From: JBDTGE01 sp050742975
GTDB taxonomy: Bacteria; Actinomycetota; Actinomycetes; Mycobacteriales; Jatrophihabitantaceae
Reading direction: 5' to 3'
NCBI GenBank assembly: GCA_050742975.1
Contig: JBOGDQ010000225.1
Location: 12,711-76,710, forward strand
DNA length: 64,000 nt
The notes beneath the pieces were generated by a model. The model was not told the origin of the DNA. It made no database searches and saw only the letters and a list, made by a program, of their open reading frames with translations. The position numbers were made by a program, and so were the translations under genes. Shown here in pieces: positions 15,093-23,783 of the stretch; positions within the stretch are counted from its first letter, which is position 1; each line of letters opens with the position of its first letter.

Positions 15093-15677
15093 ATGCGGTC
15101 AGCGCGCCCGGACGTCGTGCGCGGGCGGGTGATCCGCGCCGTCGCTGCCGTCGCCGCACTGGCGCTGCTGCTCGGCCCGGCGCTGCTGTTCGGGCCGGCC
15201 GGCCAGGCAGCGGCCACTCCGCGCGTCCCGCCTCCGGCCATCTCCACACCTCCGGCAATCTCCACACCTGCCGCCGGCTCGACGGTGAGCACCGCGAGAC
15301 CGCAGCTGGCCGGCACCGGCGTGGCCGGTGACTCGATCATCGCCGGCGAACAGGGGCTGATCCTCTGCGTCGCGACGGTTCGCGAGGACGGACGGTGGGC
15401 CTGCACGCCGACCACGTCCCTGAAGAACGGGCTGCACCACCTGACCGCGACTCAGACGGACCGCAAGGGCGCGATGTCCGGCGACTCGGCCACCCTGACG
15501 CTGCGGGTCAGGGCAGCGACGCCGGCCGGTAGCACCGAGCCGCGCGCGGCGCACCGGAACCCGAGTCCGTCCGGTGCGGGAAAAGAAAGGTACGTGCCGC
15601 TCGCGATCATCGCGGTGCTCGCGCTGGCAGGCGTCGGAGCGGTTGCGGCGTTCCTCCGGCTACGGCCCCGGCGATAG
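15093..15677 (+). CDS. Exported Ig-like domain protein with C-terminal membrane anchor
   Basis: This 194-residue protein has a signal-like N-terminus (VIRAVAAVAALALLLGPALLFGPAGQA), a Pro-rich linker, one bacterial Ig-like module (AGTGVAGDSIIAGEQGLILCVATVREDGRWACTP) and a C-terminal hydrophobic helix followed by RLRPRR. It is probably held in the membrane with the module outside. The start is preceded by TACGTT six bases upstream, suggesting a leaderless mRNA. Its last 18 bases overlap the convergent TetR gene. Function unknown. Confidence 0.65.
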   Translation: MRSARPDVVRGRVIRAVAAVAALALLLGPALLFGPAGQAAATPRVPPPAISTPPAISTPAAGSTVSTARPQLAGTGVAGDSIIAGEQGLILCVATVREDGRWACTPTTSLKNGLHHLTATQTDRKGAMSGDSATLTLRVRAATPAGSTEPRAAHRNPSPSGAGKERYVPLAIIAVLALAGVGAVAAFLRLRPRR

Positions 15678-16274
15678 GACCGCGGCGATCAGCCGGGCGC
15701 AGCGTTCGGTCATCTGCGCCGCGGACTGCCCGGGGTGGGCGAGCCACCAGGTGACGGCCGAGTCGACGATGCCCATCCACACCGCAGTGAGCGCGGACGT
15801 GTCCAGCGCGTTGTCCAGGCCGCGTGCGCGCAGGAAGCGCTGTGAGCCGCTGGCCGCGATCTGACGGGTGCGGATGCGGTAGTCCGCGGCGGCCGCGGCG
15901 ATCGGCCCGGTGCCCGGCATCGTCGTGTCGTAGAGCAGTTGCCACGCATTGCGCTGGGGCTCGAGCGCTTCGAACACGGCCCGCAGCGCGTGGATGCGCG
16001 AGGCGACCGAGTCGTCCACCTTGCGCTCGGCCGACTCCAGCCGTTCGAGCAGGTCGCCCGCAACGCCGTGCAGGCAGGCGAGGTACAGCCCGTCCTTGGA
16101 GCCGAAGTACTGGTAGACCAGCGGCTTGGAGATGCCGGCGCCCGCGGCGATCGCGACCATCGACGCGCCCGCGTAGCCATGGGCGGCGAACTCGTCGACC
16201 GCGACCAAGACGATCTGCTCCTCGCGCTCGCGGCGGGGCACCCCCTTCGTCCCGATCACCGCTCCGCTGGACAC
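15660..16274 (-). CDS. TetR-family transcriptional regulator
   Basis: The 204-residue protein has an N-terminal TetR DNA-binding domain (REEQIVLVAVDEFAAHGYAGASMVAIAAGAGISKPLVYQYFGSKDGLY) and a C-terminal helical ligand/dimer domain. It is divergent from the fatty-acid hydroxylase gene at 16335, and a perfect palindrome lies between them, so it probably represses both. The ligand is not predictable. Confidence 0.92.
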   Translation of the reverse strand: MSSGAVIGTKGVPRREREEQIVLVAVDEFAAHGYAGASMVAIAAGAGISKPLVYQYFGSKDGLYLACLHGVAGDLLERLESAERKVDDSVASRIHALRAVFEALEPQRNAWQLLYDTTMPGTGPIAAAAADYRIRTRQIAASGSQRFLRARGLDNALDTSALTAVWMGIVDSAVTWWLAHPGQSAAQMTERCARLIAAVLSPGP

Positions 16275-16283
16275 GTCGAAGAT

Positions 16284-16299
16284 CTTACCCTACGGTAAG
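16284..16299. promoter_or_regulatory. TetR operator candidate
   Basis: The perfect inverted repeat CTTACC-CTAC-GGTAAG lies in the 60-base divergent region between the TetR gene and the hydroxylase gene, 10 bases from the regulator start. Position and symmetry fit a TetR autoregulatory site. Confidence 0.65.
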
Positions 16300-16334
16300 T
16301 GACCAGACGGTCAGTTACCCGAGAGGAGCAGCCG

Positions 16335-17189
16335 GTGACGTTGCCGGACTCGTTGCACGATCCGATCGTGTTCGCCATCCCGGCGTTCGTCGTGTTCCTC
16401 GTGCTCGAGATGGTCTCGCTGCGCTACCTGGACGACGAGGGGGCCGAGCAGTACGTCGGCTACGAGTTCCGGGACAGCCGGACCAGCCTGCTGATGGGTC
16501 TCGGCTCGCTGATCGTCAACGGCGGCGCGCGGATTGTGGCGCTGCTGGGGTACGCGGCGCTCTACGCGCTGACACCGCTGCGCCTGGACACCGACCGCTG
16601 GTACACCTGGGTGCTGATCATCCTGCTCGTCGACGTGATCTGGTACTCCTACCATCGCGCCTCGCACCGGGTGCGGATCATGTGGGCCGGACACCAGGCA
16701 CACCACAACAGCCGGCGGTTCAACTACTCGACGGCGCTGCGCCAGAAGTGGAACCCGTGGGGTGAGTTGCTGTTCTGGGTGCCGCTACCGCTGCTCGGCG
16801 TGCCGCCATGGATGATCTTCACCGCGTTCTCGATCAACCTGATCTTCCAGTTCTTCGTACACACCGAGAAGGTCGGCAAGCTGTGGTGGCCGATCGAGCT
16901 CGCCTTCAACACGCCGTCCCACCACCGCGTCCACCACGCGAGCGACCCGGACTACCTCGACAAGAACTACGCAGGAATCCTGATCATCTGGGATCGGATG
17001 TTCGGCAGCTACGCAGAGGAGACGCACCGGCCGACCTACGGGCTGACCACGAACATCGACAGCTTCAACCCGTTCCGGTTGCAGTACCGCGAGTACGGCG
17101 CGATCATCCGTGACGTCCGCGCCAGCGATTCGTGGCACGAGCGGCTGGCGTACCTGTTCGCCCCGCCCGGCTGGCAACCCCTTACCTAG
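16335..17189 (+). CDS. Sterol desaturase/fatty acid hydroxylase family membrane enzyme
   Basis: The 284-residue integral membrane protein carries the eight-histidine di-iron set of this superfamily: HRASH, HQAHHNS and later HTEK and HRVHHASD, embedded among several hydrophobic segments. Such enzymes hydroxylate or desaturate lipid chains using O2. GTG 16335 is chosen because GAGAGGAG lies 7 bases upstream; a longer frame from 16299 would overlap the operator. The divergent TetR gene is the likely regulator. The lipid substrate is unknown. Confidence 0.88.
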   Translation: MTLPDSLHDPIVFAIPAFVVFLVLEMVSLRYLDDEGAEQYVGYEFRDSRTSLLMGLGSLIVNGGARIVALLGYAALYALTPLRLDTDRWYTWVLIILLVDVIWYSYHRASHRVRIMWAGHQAHHNSRRFNYSTALRQKWNPWGELLFWVPLPLLGVPPWMIFTAFSINLIFQFFVHTEKVGKLWWPIELAFNTPSHHRVHHASDPDYLDKNYAGILIIWDRMFGSYAEETHRPTYGLTTNIDSFNPFRLQYREYGAIIRDVRASDSWHERLAYLFAPPGWQPLT

Positions 17190-17191
17190 GG

Positions 17192-17258
17192 CCGGCACGC
17201 GACTTCGTCGCGATCGCGGCCGGTGGTGGTCGGCTCGTGCTCCGCCGGGGACGTCACC
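17192..17258. repeat. Dispersed intergenic repeat, copy 1
   Basis: This copy starts three bases after the hydroxylase stop and contains CGCGACTTCGTCGCG, a perfect 6-bp hairpin, then GCGGCCGGTGGTGG and CTCCGCCGGGGA. A near-identical copy lies at 53694-53761 and a shortened one at 47589-47631. The rest of the gap to 17341 shows nothing recognisable. Confidence 0.75.
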
Positions 17259-17341
17259 TCGGCCAGCATCCAAACGACGGCGAACCACGCTCGGTGCTGA
17301 TCAGGTGGGCGGCGCCGGGACCGGCGGCGGCCTGAGCTAAA

Positions 17342-17932
17342 TTAGTAGAACGCGAGGTTGTCCCGGTTGCACCAGCTGAGGACGGCCGGCCACTCGCCGT
17401 AGCCGGACTCGGGATTCAGGTGTCCGCCGCCCGCGATGATCGTCGTCGCGATCTTCAGCGGCAGGCCGTACGCCGCGCCCAACCCCTCGGGGGTGTAGCT
17501 GTCGTCGTCCCCGCCGACGAAGACGGTCCCCTCCCCGGCCCCGTGCCGCACGAGGTCGATGTCCAGCGGTGGTGGGAAGAACTCCGCCATCTCGGTGATG
17601 GTCGTGGCCGGTGACGGCGGGGCGATCAGGGCTACCCGAGCCGCGCGTGGCGCGTCGTTCGGGGTCGCGAGGTGGTGCAGCCACAGCACCGCTCCGAGCG
17701 AGTGAGCGACGACGTCGAAGCCGTCTTCGGGCAGCCCGGTCAGCGAAGCCCGCAACGCGTGCAGCCAGGCGTCCAGGTGCGGAGCATCGGTATCGGGCAG
17801 GTCCGGGTAGCGAACCTCCCGGCCGGCCTCGCCCAACTGCCCGGCGAGCCAGCTCTGCCAGTGGTCCGGGCCTGATCCCTGCCAACCGTGCAGGATGACG
17901 GTCGGAACGTTGCGATTGGGACGGCGCGGCAT
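17342..17932 (-). CDS. RBBP9/YdeN-type alpha/beta hydrolase
   Basis: The 196-residue serine hydrolase has the opening VPTVILHGWQGSGPDHWQSWL, the nucleophile elbow AHSLG, an Asp in GGDDDSY and a C-terminal catalytic His in AGGGHLNPESGYGEW, the pattern of the RBBP9 family (DUF452-like small esterases). Substrate unknown. TAGGCT lies six bases before the ATG, suggesting a leaderless transcript. Confidence 0.88.
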   Translation of the reverse strand: MPRRPNRNVPTVILHGWQGSGPDHWQSWLAGQLGEAGREVRYPDLPDTDAPHLDAWLHALRASLTGLPEDGFDVVAHSLGAVLWLHHLATPNDAPRAARVALIAPPSPATTITEMAEFFPPPLDIDLVRHGAGEGTVFVGGDDDSYTPEGLGAAYGLPLKIATTIIAGGGHLNPESGYGEWPAVLSWCNRDNLAFY

Positions 17933-17960
17933 GCCGGAAGCCTATTGGGCGCCGGCAACG

Positions 17961-18029
17961 CTAGCGGTGCAGGTGCTCGATCAGGCCGATCACGATCAGC
18001 AGCTGGGCCAGGTGATAGGTCACGATCAC
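17961..18029 (-). CDS. Possible 22-residue membrane microprotein
   Basis: A GTG 15 bases after the oxidase stop opens a frame reading VIVTYHLAQLLIVIGLIEHLHR, a single hydrophobic helix with a charged end. It could be a real microprotein or a vestige. No ribosome site is convincing, and its only support is composition. Confidence 0.25.
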   Translation of the reverse strand: MIVTYHLAQLLIVIGLIEHLHR

Positions 18030-18044
18030 GGCGGCAGTCTGCAG

Positions 18045-19409
18045 TTACAGGACCGCGCCTGGGTTCAGGATCCCTTGCGGGTCCAGGGCGTCCTTGATCC
18101 GCCGGCTGAGGGCCATGACGTCCGGACCTAGGTAGGCCGGTAGCCAGCCGCGCTTGAGCCGTCCGACGCCGTGCTCGCCGGTGATGGTGCCGCCGAGTTC
18201 GATCGCGAGGTCCATGACGGCGCCGAAGGCCTGGTGCGCGCGGGCGGTGGCGTCGGGATCGGCGGCGTCGTACACGACGAGCGGGTGGGTGTTCCCGTCG
18301 CCGGCGTGGGCCACGACCGCGATCGTCGTGCCGTACTTCGCCGCCAGGTTCTCGATGCCGCGCACGAGCGTGGGCAGCTGCGGCAGGGCCACCCCGACGT
18401 CCTCGAGCAGCAGCGAGCCGAGCCGCTCCAGGGCTGGGAACGCGGCCCGGCGCGCGGCGGCGAACGCCTCGCCCTCGTCGGGGTCATCGGTGCAGAACAC
18501 GTCCGTCGCGCCGGCGGCCAGGCATGCCTTCTCCATCTCGGCGATCTCGATGCCGGCCGTCGCACCCGGCGCGTCCGAGCGGGCGATCAGCAGCGCCTCG
18601 GCCGTGCGGTCCAGGCCCATGTTCGTGAAGTCCTCGACCGCGTTGATCGACGTCCGGTCCATCATCTCGAGCATCGACGGGCGCAGGCGTGAGGTGATCG
18701 CGAGCACCGCGTCGGCGGCCTCGTCGATCGAGCCGAACACGGCGACCATCGTCGACGCAGGCGGGGGAGCGGGCACAAGCCGCAGGGTCAGTTCGGTGAT
18801 CACGCCGAGCAGCCCCTCGGACCCGACGAACAGCTTGGTCAGCGACAGCCCGGCGACGTCCTTCAGCCGGGGGCCGCCGAGCCGCACCGCGGTGCCGTCG
18901 GCGAGCACCACCTGCAGGCCGAGCACGTAGTCGGTGGTGACGCCGTACTTCACGCAGCACAGCCCGCCGGCGTTCGTCGCGGCGTTGCCGCCGATCGAGC
19001 ACATCTCGAACGAGGACGGATCCGGCGGATAGAACAGCCCGTGCTCGGCGACCGCGCGCTTGACCTCGACGTTCAGCAGCCCGGGCTGGGTCACCGCGAC
19101 CCGGGATACGGGATCGACCGTGATCGCGCGCATCCGTTCGGTGGTCAGCACGAGGCCACCGTCGACTGCGGTCGCACCGCCGGACAGCCCGGACCCCGCC
19201 CCGCGCGGGACGACCGGGACGCCGTGCGAGCTCGCCCAGCGCAGCGTGGCCTGCACGTCCTCGGTGCAGCTCGCCCGGACCACCGCGAGCGGGTGACCGG
19301 CGGCCGGGTCGCGCGCCCAGTCCTGCCGGTACGGCGCGATCACATCCGGATCGGTCAGCAGCGCCCCGTCGGGCAGCGATTCACGCAGGGCGTCGAGGTC
19401 GGTGCTCAC
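18045..19409 (-). CDS. FAD-linked oxidase, GlcD/D-lactate dehydrogenase type
   Basis: The 454-residue flavoprotein has the PCMH-type FAD-binding region (VPRGAGSGLSGGATAVDGG, then PPDPSS and GGNAATNAGG) and the C-terminal oxidase domain with HAGDGNTHPLVVYD and GEHGVGRLKRGW. Members oxidise D-2-hydroxy acids such as glycolate or D-lactate. No GlcE/GlcF partners are nearby, so it probably acts alone. GTG start at 19409; the frame stays open upstream only because of GC bias. The exact substrate is undetermined. Confidence 0.9.
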   Translation of the reverse strand: MSTDLDALRESLPDGALLTDPDVIAPYRQDWARDPAAGHPLAVVRASCTEDVQATLRWASSHGVPVVPRGAGSGLSGGATAVDGGLVLTTERMRAITVDPVSRVAVTQPGLLNVEVKRAVAEHGLFYPPDPSSFEMCSIGGNAATNAGGLCCVKYGVTTDYVLGLQVVLADGTAVRLGGPRLKDVAGLSLTKLFVGSEGLLGVITELTLRLVPAPPPASTMVAVFGSIDEAADAVLAITSRLRPSMLEMMDRTSINAVEDFTNMGLDRTAEALLIARSDAPGATAGIEIAEMEKACLAAGATDVFCTDDPDEGEAFAAARRAAFPALERLGSLLLEDVGVALPQLPTLVRGIENLAAKYGTTIAVVAHAGDGNTHPLVVYDAADPDATARAHQAFGAVMDLAIELGGTITGEHGVGRLKRGWLPAYLGPDVMALSRRIKDALDPQGILNPGAVL

Positions 19410-19456
19410 AGACCCGATTGTGCCCCGCCGCCGCGCTGCCGGTGGGACCGCCGACG

Positions 19457-21151
19457 TCAGGACTGGCGCAGGACCGAGCGCAGGAGCACGGTGCGCACGT
19501 CCGTCGGATCGCGCACGACGTGGGTCACGCTGCCGGTGGCCGCGGAGATCTGGCGCAGCGAGGCGGCATCGGCATCCTTGCCGAGCGCGATCGTCACGAT
19601 GTGCACCGGACTGGTGGAGGAGTACTCGGCCTTCAGGGTGCCGAGCAGGCTGGACAGGCTGATGCCGCCCGGGTCGAGGTTCGCACCGTCGGTCAGCAGG
19701 ACCACCGAGTTGACCCGGCCTGACCGGTAGTTGTCGCGCGCGCGCTCGAAGGCGGCCAGCGCGGTGTCGTACAGGCCGGTGTCCCCGCCGACACGCGTAG
19801 GCAGCGACCGCGCGGCGTCGAGCAGGTCGGCGCGGTCGGACGAGACCGGCCCGACCGGCACCAGTTCGGTCCAGTCGTCCGCGGGGGACGCCTGGCGCGA
19901 GAACGACCACAGCCCGGCGGACCACCCGTCCGGCACGAACGTCATCGCGGCCACGCACGCCTGCGAGGCGAGCTGGATCTTGCTCTGCCCGTTCCCGGCG
20001 TTGTCGTTCATCGACCCCGACACGTCGATCACGGTGAGCAACTGCTGCGAAGTGCGCGCCGACGCCCAGAGCCGGATCGACGCGGTGACCGTGTCCGTGG
20101 TGGGTGCCGGCGCGAGCTGCACCGCCTGTGTCCCGAGTGGCTGCGTCGCGTTGGACAACGGCGTACCTGCCGCATCGCGCAGGCCGGCCTTGGCCAGCGT
20201 GGGCTTCGCCGCGCGTGCCGTCAGCGCCGCCGCCAGATCCCGCACCGCTTGCCGGTAGTCGGTCGAGGGCGAGTCCCCGATCGACACCAACGGAAAGTCG
20301 AGCGCGGGAGCCGGACCGTGCGGGTAGACCGCGGCGAGCTGTCCCGGCGCTGCCTGCTTCTCGGCCGAGAGCGCCTGCTGCTCGCTGGCGACGACGGCCG
20401 GTGCGCTGGCCGGCGAGGCCCGTAGCGCCTGCAGTCCCTCCTCGACTCCGGACAGCGTGTGCGTGCCGAGCCGGACGTACGCGCTGGCCAGGGTGTCGGC
20501 CGACGCCGTCTGGCCGCCCGCGCCACCCTGCAGCGCCAGCAGGGCCAGCGAACCCTCGGCGGTGCTGGTGGGATCGGGCAGGTCGACGGCCGAGTTGCCA
20601 CCGAGACCGGCGGTCCAGCCGCCGGCCGCAGCCGTCGCGAGTGCGCGAGCATGCCCCGGCGTCGTCGCCAGGACCAGCGGCGACGAGGCCACCGAACGAA
20701 CGGTGCTCACCTGCTTCGCGAGCTTCGGGGCATCGGACAGCAGCCGGGCCGGCCACACCGAGGAGTTCGGGATCCACAGCGTCGTGTCGGTGCTGGTGAT
20801 CAGCGCCTGCTCGGCCGCGCTGGAGTCCTGGATCGCCATCGAGACGTTGATGCACAGCCCGTCCACCGCCGGCCTGCCGCGCTCCCACGCATGGACGATC
20901 GTGTGCACCGCGGGCGCGATCGTGGGGTCCACGATCACCTGTAGCGGCAGTCCGATCCGGCAGCCGCTGCGCCCCGCGGACGCGTCGTGCTGGCCGCCGG
21001 ACGAGCGGTGAACGAGCAGGACGGCGGCGACAGCGGCGGCGACAGCAACCACGGCGATAGCAACGACCGGCCTGCGCCGCCGACGAGGGCTTCCGGTGTG
21101 GCGCGACGGAGCGGCGTCCGCGGCCGAACTCGGCCGGTGTCGGCCTGTCAT
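19457..21151 (-). CDS. Membrane-anchored substrate-binding/VWA-domain protein
   Basis: The 564-residue protein begins with a basic region and one transmembrane helix (VVAIAVVAVAAAVAAVLLV). An extracellular periplasmic-binding-like domain (about 60-340) and a von Willebrand A domain follow, with the MIDAS motif DVSGSMNDN near 372-380 and the LLTDGAN strand further on. Such proteins bind metal-dependent ligands at the cell surface. The partner is unknown; no MoxR/ATPase gene is adjacent, so a chelatase role is unlikely. Confidence 0.82.
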   Translation of the reverse strand: MTGRHRPSSAADAAPSRHTGSPRRRRRPVVAIAVVAVAAAVAAVLLVHRSSGGQHDASAGRSGCRIGLPLQVIVDPTIAPAVHTIVHAWERGRPAVDGLCINVSMAIQDSSAAEQALITSTDTTLWIPNSSVWPARLLSDAPKLAKQVSTVRSVASSPLVLATTPGHARALATAAAGGWTAGLGGNSAVDLPDPTSTAEGSLALLALQGGAGGQTASADTLASAYVRLGTHTLSGVEEGLQALRASPASAPAVVASEQQALSAEKQAAPGQLAAVYPHGPAPALDFPLVSIGDSPSTDYRQAVRDLAAALTARAAKPTLAKAGLRDAAGTPLSNATQPLGTQAVQLAPAPTTDTVTASIRLWASARTSQQLLTVIDVSGSMNDNAGNGQSKIQLASQACVAAMTFVPDGWSAGLWSFSRQASPADDWTELVPVGPVSSDRADLLDAARSLPTRVGGDTGLYDTALAAFERARDNYRSGRVNSVVLLTDGANLDPGGISLSSLLGTLKAEYSSTSPVHIVTIALGKDADAASLRQISAATGSVTHVVRDPTDVRTVLLRSVLRQS

Positions 21152-21272
21152 CGGACGCTCACCCCCGTGACCCTCCCTGAGACCCGCACAGTCTAGACAA
21201 TAGGGACAGGCGGTCCGACAGGCCGGTCAATCCGGGTGCGTTCGACACGGCCGTCACGGAGACTGGGCGATT

Positions 21273-22910
21273 GTGGGCTACCTCGACGTCTCCGTACTCG
21301 GCCACACCCTTCCCGACGGACGGGTGCTGTTCGAGGACGTCAGCTTCCGGGTGGGTGAGGGAGCTCGGGCGGCGCTCGTGGGCGTCAACGGGGCGGGCAA
21401 GACCACGCTGCTGCGCCTGATCGCCGGCGACCTGTCCCCGCAGCGTGGATCGATCGCGCACGTCGGTGGCCTCGGCGTCATGCGGCAGTTCATCGGAGGG
21501 GTGCGCGACGCGACGACGGTGCAGGACTTCCTGATCGGGCTGGCACCGCCGGCCGTCCGCGCCGCGTGGGACGTGGTGCAGGCGAGCGAGCTCGTCCTGA
21601 TGGAACGCGACGAGGAAAGGGCGCAGCTGTCGTACGCGCATGCGCTGACGCACTGGGGCGACGTGGGTGGCTACGACGTCGAGGTGCTGTGGGACACGGT
21701 TACGGTCGCCGCGCTCGGCATCGCCTTCGACCGGTGCAAGTACCGGGAGCTGACGACGCTGTCCGGTGGCGAGCAGAAGCGGCTCGCGCTGGAGTTGCTG
21801 CTGCGCGGACCCGACGAGGTGCTGCTGCTGGACGAGCCGGACAACTACCTCGACGTTCCCGGCAAGCGGTGGCTGGAGCAGCGGTTGCTCGAGACCAACA
21901 AGAGCGTCCTGTTCGTCAGCCACGACCGGGAGCTGCTCGCGGCGGTGGCCGATCGCATCGTCACCGTCGAGGGCGGGACGGCGTGGGTGCACGGTGGCGG
22001 GTTCGAGTCGTACCACCAAGCTCGTTCGGCCAAGCACGAGCGGATGGCCGAGGTGCGCCGCCGGTGGGACGAGGAGCACGAGCGGCTGCGCGAGCTGGTC
22101 CGGACCCTGCAGCAGCAGGCCAAGGTCAGTGAGGTCATGGCGCAGAAGTACCGCGTCATGGCACGCCGGCTGGAACGGTTCGAGGCCGAGCCGCCGCCGC
22201 CGGACCGGCCGGTCGAGCACCGCGTGGCGATGCGCCTTCGCGGTGGTCGCACCGGCGTTCGTGCGGTGATCTGCGACGAGCTCGAACTCACCGGACTGAT
22301 GCGGGCCTTCGACGCGGAGATCTACTACGGCGAGCGGGTTGGTGTCGTCGGCTCGAACGGCGCCGGCAAGTCGCACTTCCTACGACTGCTCGCCGGCAAT
22401 CAGGTCGCTCACACCGGTAACTGGCGGCTCGGCGCGCGCGTGGTGCCCGGCCTGTTCGCGCAGACCCACTCCCCCGCAAGCGCGGGTACCCCCACAAGCC
22501 CGGAGTGGTCCGACCGCACGCTCGTCGACCTGCTGTGGGCGGGCGACGGCGACCGCCGCGGTCTCGAGCGTGGCCGGGCGATGGGTGCGCTGCGCCGGTA
22601 CGGCCTGAACCAGCAGGGTGATCAGACGTTCAGGACGCTCTCCGGCGGCCAGCAGGCCAGGCTGCAGATCCTGCTGCTCGAACTGTCCGGAGCGACTCTG
22701 CTGCTGCTCGACGAGCCGACCGACAACCTCGACGTGCTCAGTGCCGAGGCGTTGGAGGAGGGGCTGGCGGCCTTCGACGGAACCGTCCTGGCCGTCACGC
22801 ACGACCGCTGGTTCGCGCGGTCCTTCGACCGGTTCCTCGTGTTCGGTGCCGACGGCGCGGTGTACCCGTCCGACCAGCCGGTGTTCGACGAATCGCGCGT
22901 CGCTCGCTGA
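21273..22910 (+). CDS. ABC-F family ATPase
   Basis: The 545-residue soluble protein has two ABC domains: Walker A GVNGAGKTT near 37-45 with LSGGEQKRLAL and LLLDEPDNYLD, and GSNGAGKS near 358 with LSGGQQARLQI and LLLLDEPTDNLD. They are joined by a charged ABC-F linker. ABC-F proteins act on the ribosome (translation factors or antibiotic protection) rather than in transport. GTG 21273 is preceded by GAGACT eight bases upstream. The second ABC domain is interrupted near residue 402 by a short palindrome-derived insertion. Confidence 0.9.
   Translation: MGYLDVSVLGHTLPDGRVLFEDVSFRVGEGARAALVGVNGAGKTTLLRLIAGDLSPQRGSIAHVGGLGVMRQFIGGVRDATTVQDFLIGLAPPAVRAAWDVVQASELVLMERDEERAQLSYAHALTHWGDVGGYDVEVLWDTVTVAALGIAFDRCKYRELTTLSGGEQKRLALELLLRGPDEVLLLDEPDNYLDVPGKRWLEQRLLETNKSVLFVSHDRELLAAVADRIVTVEGGTAWVHGGGFESYHQARSAKHERMAEVRRRWDEEHERLRELVRTLQQQAKVSEVMAQKYRVMARRLERFEAEPPPPDRPVEHRVAMRLRGGRTGVRAVICDELELTGLMRAFDAEIYYGERVGVVGSNGAGKSHFLRLLAGNQVAHTGNWRLGARVVPGLFAQTHSPASAGTPTSPEWSDRTLVDLLWAGDGDRRGLERGRAMGALRRYGLNQQGDQTFRTLSGGQQARLQILLLELSGATLLLLDEPTDNLDVLSAEALEEGLAAFDGTVLAVTHDRWFARSFDRFLVFGADGAVYPSDQPVFDESRVAR
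22470..22498 (+). repeat. Small palindromic insertion within the ABC-F gene
   Basis: ACTCCCCCGCAAGCGCGGGT and the following ACCCCCAC form a REP-like unit with a CCCGC/GCGGG stem, encoding HSPASAGTPTS between two otherwise conserved parts of the second ABC domain. It keeps the frame. The insert looks like a mobile palindrome fixed inside a coding region. Confidence 0.5.
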
Positions 22911-22918
22911 TCAGGCCA

Positions 22919-23013
22919 GCTCGCGGTGACCGGCTACGCCGGTACTGCTCTGCTTCCGGAACGCCTGGACCGATGGTCGGCTCGCAGTGACCGGCTACGC
23001 CGGTACTGCTCTG
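22919..23013. repeat. 34-base direct repeat at the sortase pseudogene tail
   Basis: GCTCGCGGTGACCGGCTACG and the next 14 bases occur at 22919-22952 and again, with one mismatch, at 22980-23013 (period 61). The second copy contains the last codons of the sortase remnant, so the gene end has been duplicated downstream of itself. Confidence 0.85.
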
Positions 23014-23516
23014 GCTACGATGTTGTCGAGGTAGTTGCCGGTGCTCGTCGAACGGGCCGCCGCAGGTCACGATGGCGAGCCGGCTGACACTGTGTTGGTC
23101 GAAGATCTCCTTGTACGGCAGGGCTTTCTTCGCCTAGGTGCGCACCCCGGTGACCGTGAACCGAACCCGCATCCTCCGGCCGTCGTGCCGTCCGTCGACC
23201 TAGACCGCGTCGCCGGGGTCGAGGGCGCCGATCCGGGCCGGAGCGCCCTGCACGCGGGACATGTTGAGGTGCCAGACCAGGATCGCGGCGCCCCTGCGTG
23301 CACCCGGTTCCGCGCGTGCTCCCACCAGCCGGCCGTCCGCGGGTTGTCCGGACTCTGCAGCGAGCCACTGGGCATTGTCCCGACGCGGACGATCGGCGCC
23401 CTCACCCAGGTGATGGCCGAGCCGGCGACCAGGACGATCGCGCCCAACCCGCAGCCGAACGGGATCCAATCGGCGACGACCGCCGACCTGCTCCGCGCCG
23501 TGGAGTGCTCGCTCAT
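22995..23516 (-). pseudogene. Broken sortase (class E/F-like)
   Basis: The minus strand starts MSEHSTARSRSAVVADWIPF with one membrane helix, then GSLQSPDNPRTAGWWEHA. A frame change leads to ILVWHLNMSRVQGAPARIGALDPGDAV (catalytic-type His), followed by an in-frame TAG, MRVRFTVTGVRT, a second TAG, then SRLAIVTCGGPFDEH (catalytic Cys) and, after another shift, GNYLDNIVARAVPA. These are the ordered landmarks of an actinobacterial sortase. At least two frameshifts and two stops make it inactive. No sortase substrate gene is adjacent. Confidence 0.8.
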
Positions 23517-23603
23517 CGGTGGCGGATCCGTCTCGTCGCGGTTGGGCTCTCACGTAACCCAACGAGCACGGTCGGGCCCCGATTCGCGGTGCGTCCCGGC
23601 GAT

Positions 23604-23633
23604 TTGGCCGACCCGCAGGCCCGCCGGTAGAGT
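23604..23633 (+). promoter_or_regulatory. Candidate rplM-rpsI promoter
   Basis: TTGGCC (23604-23609) and TAGAGT (23628-23633) are 18 bases apart and give a leader of about 145 bases before rplM. Ribosomal protein L13 controls its own mRNA leader in some bacteria, but no specific fold is evident here. Confidence 0.45.
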
Positions 23634-23783
23634 CATCCGTTGGTGCGCAGGCGTCCCTGCGCGCGCAGGCCATGCCTCGGGGTCCGGCTGCACGCATCGA
23701 CTGCGTGTACGGACCGCGGGGGCGCTGATCAGGGTTCGAGCAGGACCGCGGCAGCGTGAAGACCGAGAAAGTGTGGAACCCAG

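Noticed and set aside
23735..23745. GGGTTCGAGC resembling a tRNA T-loop
   Set aside because: No acceptor, D or anticodon stems can be drawn around it; it lies in the rplM leader. No tRNA or rRNA gene was seen in the window.
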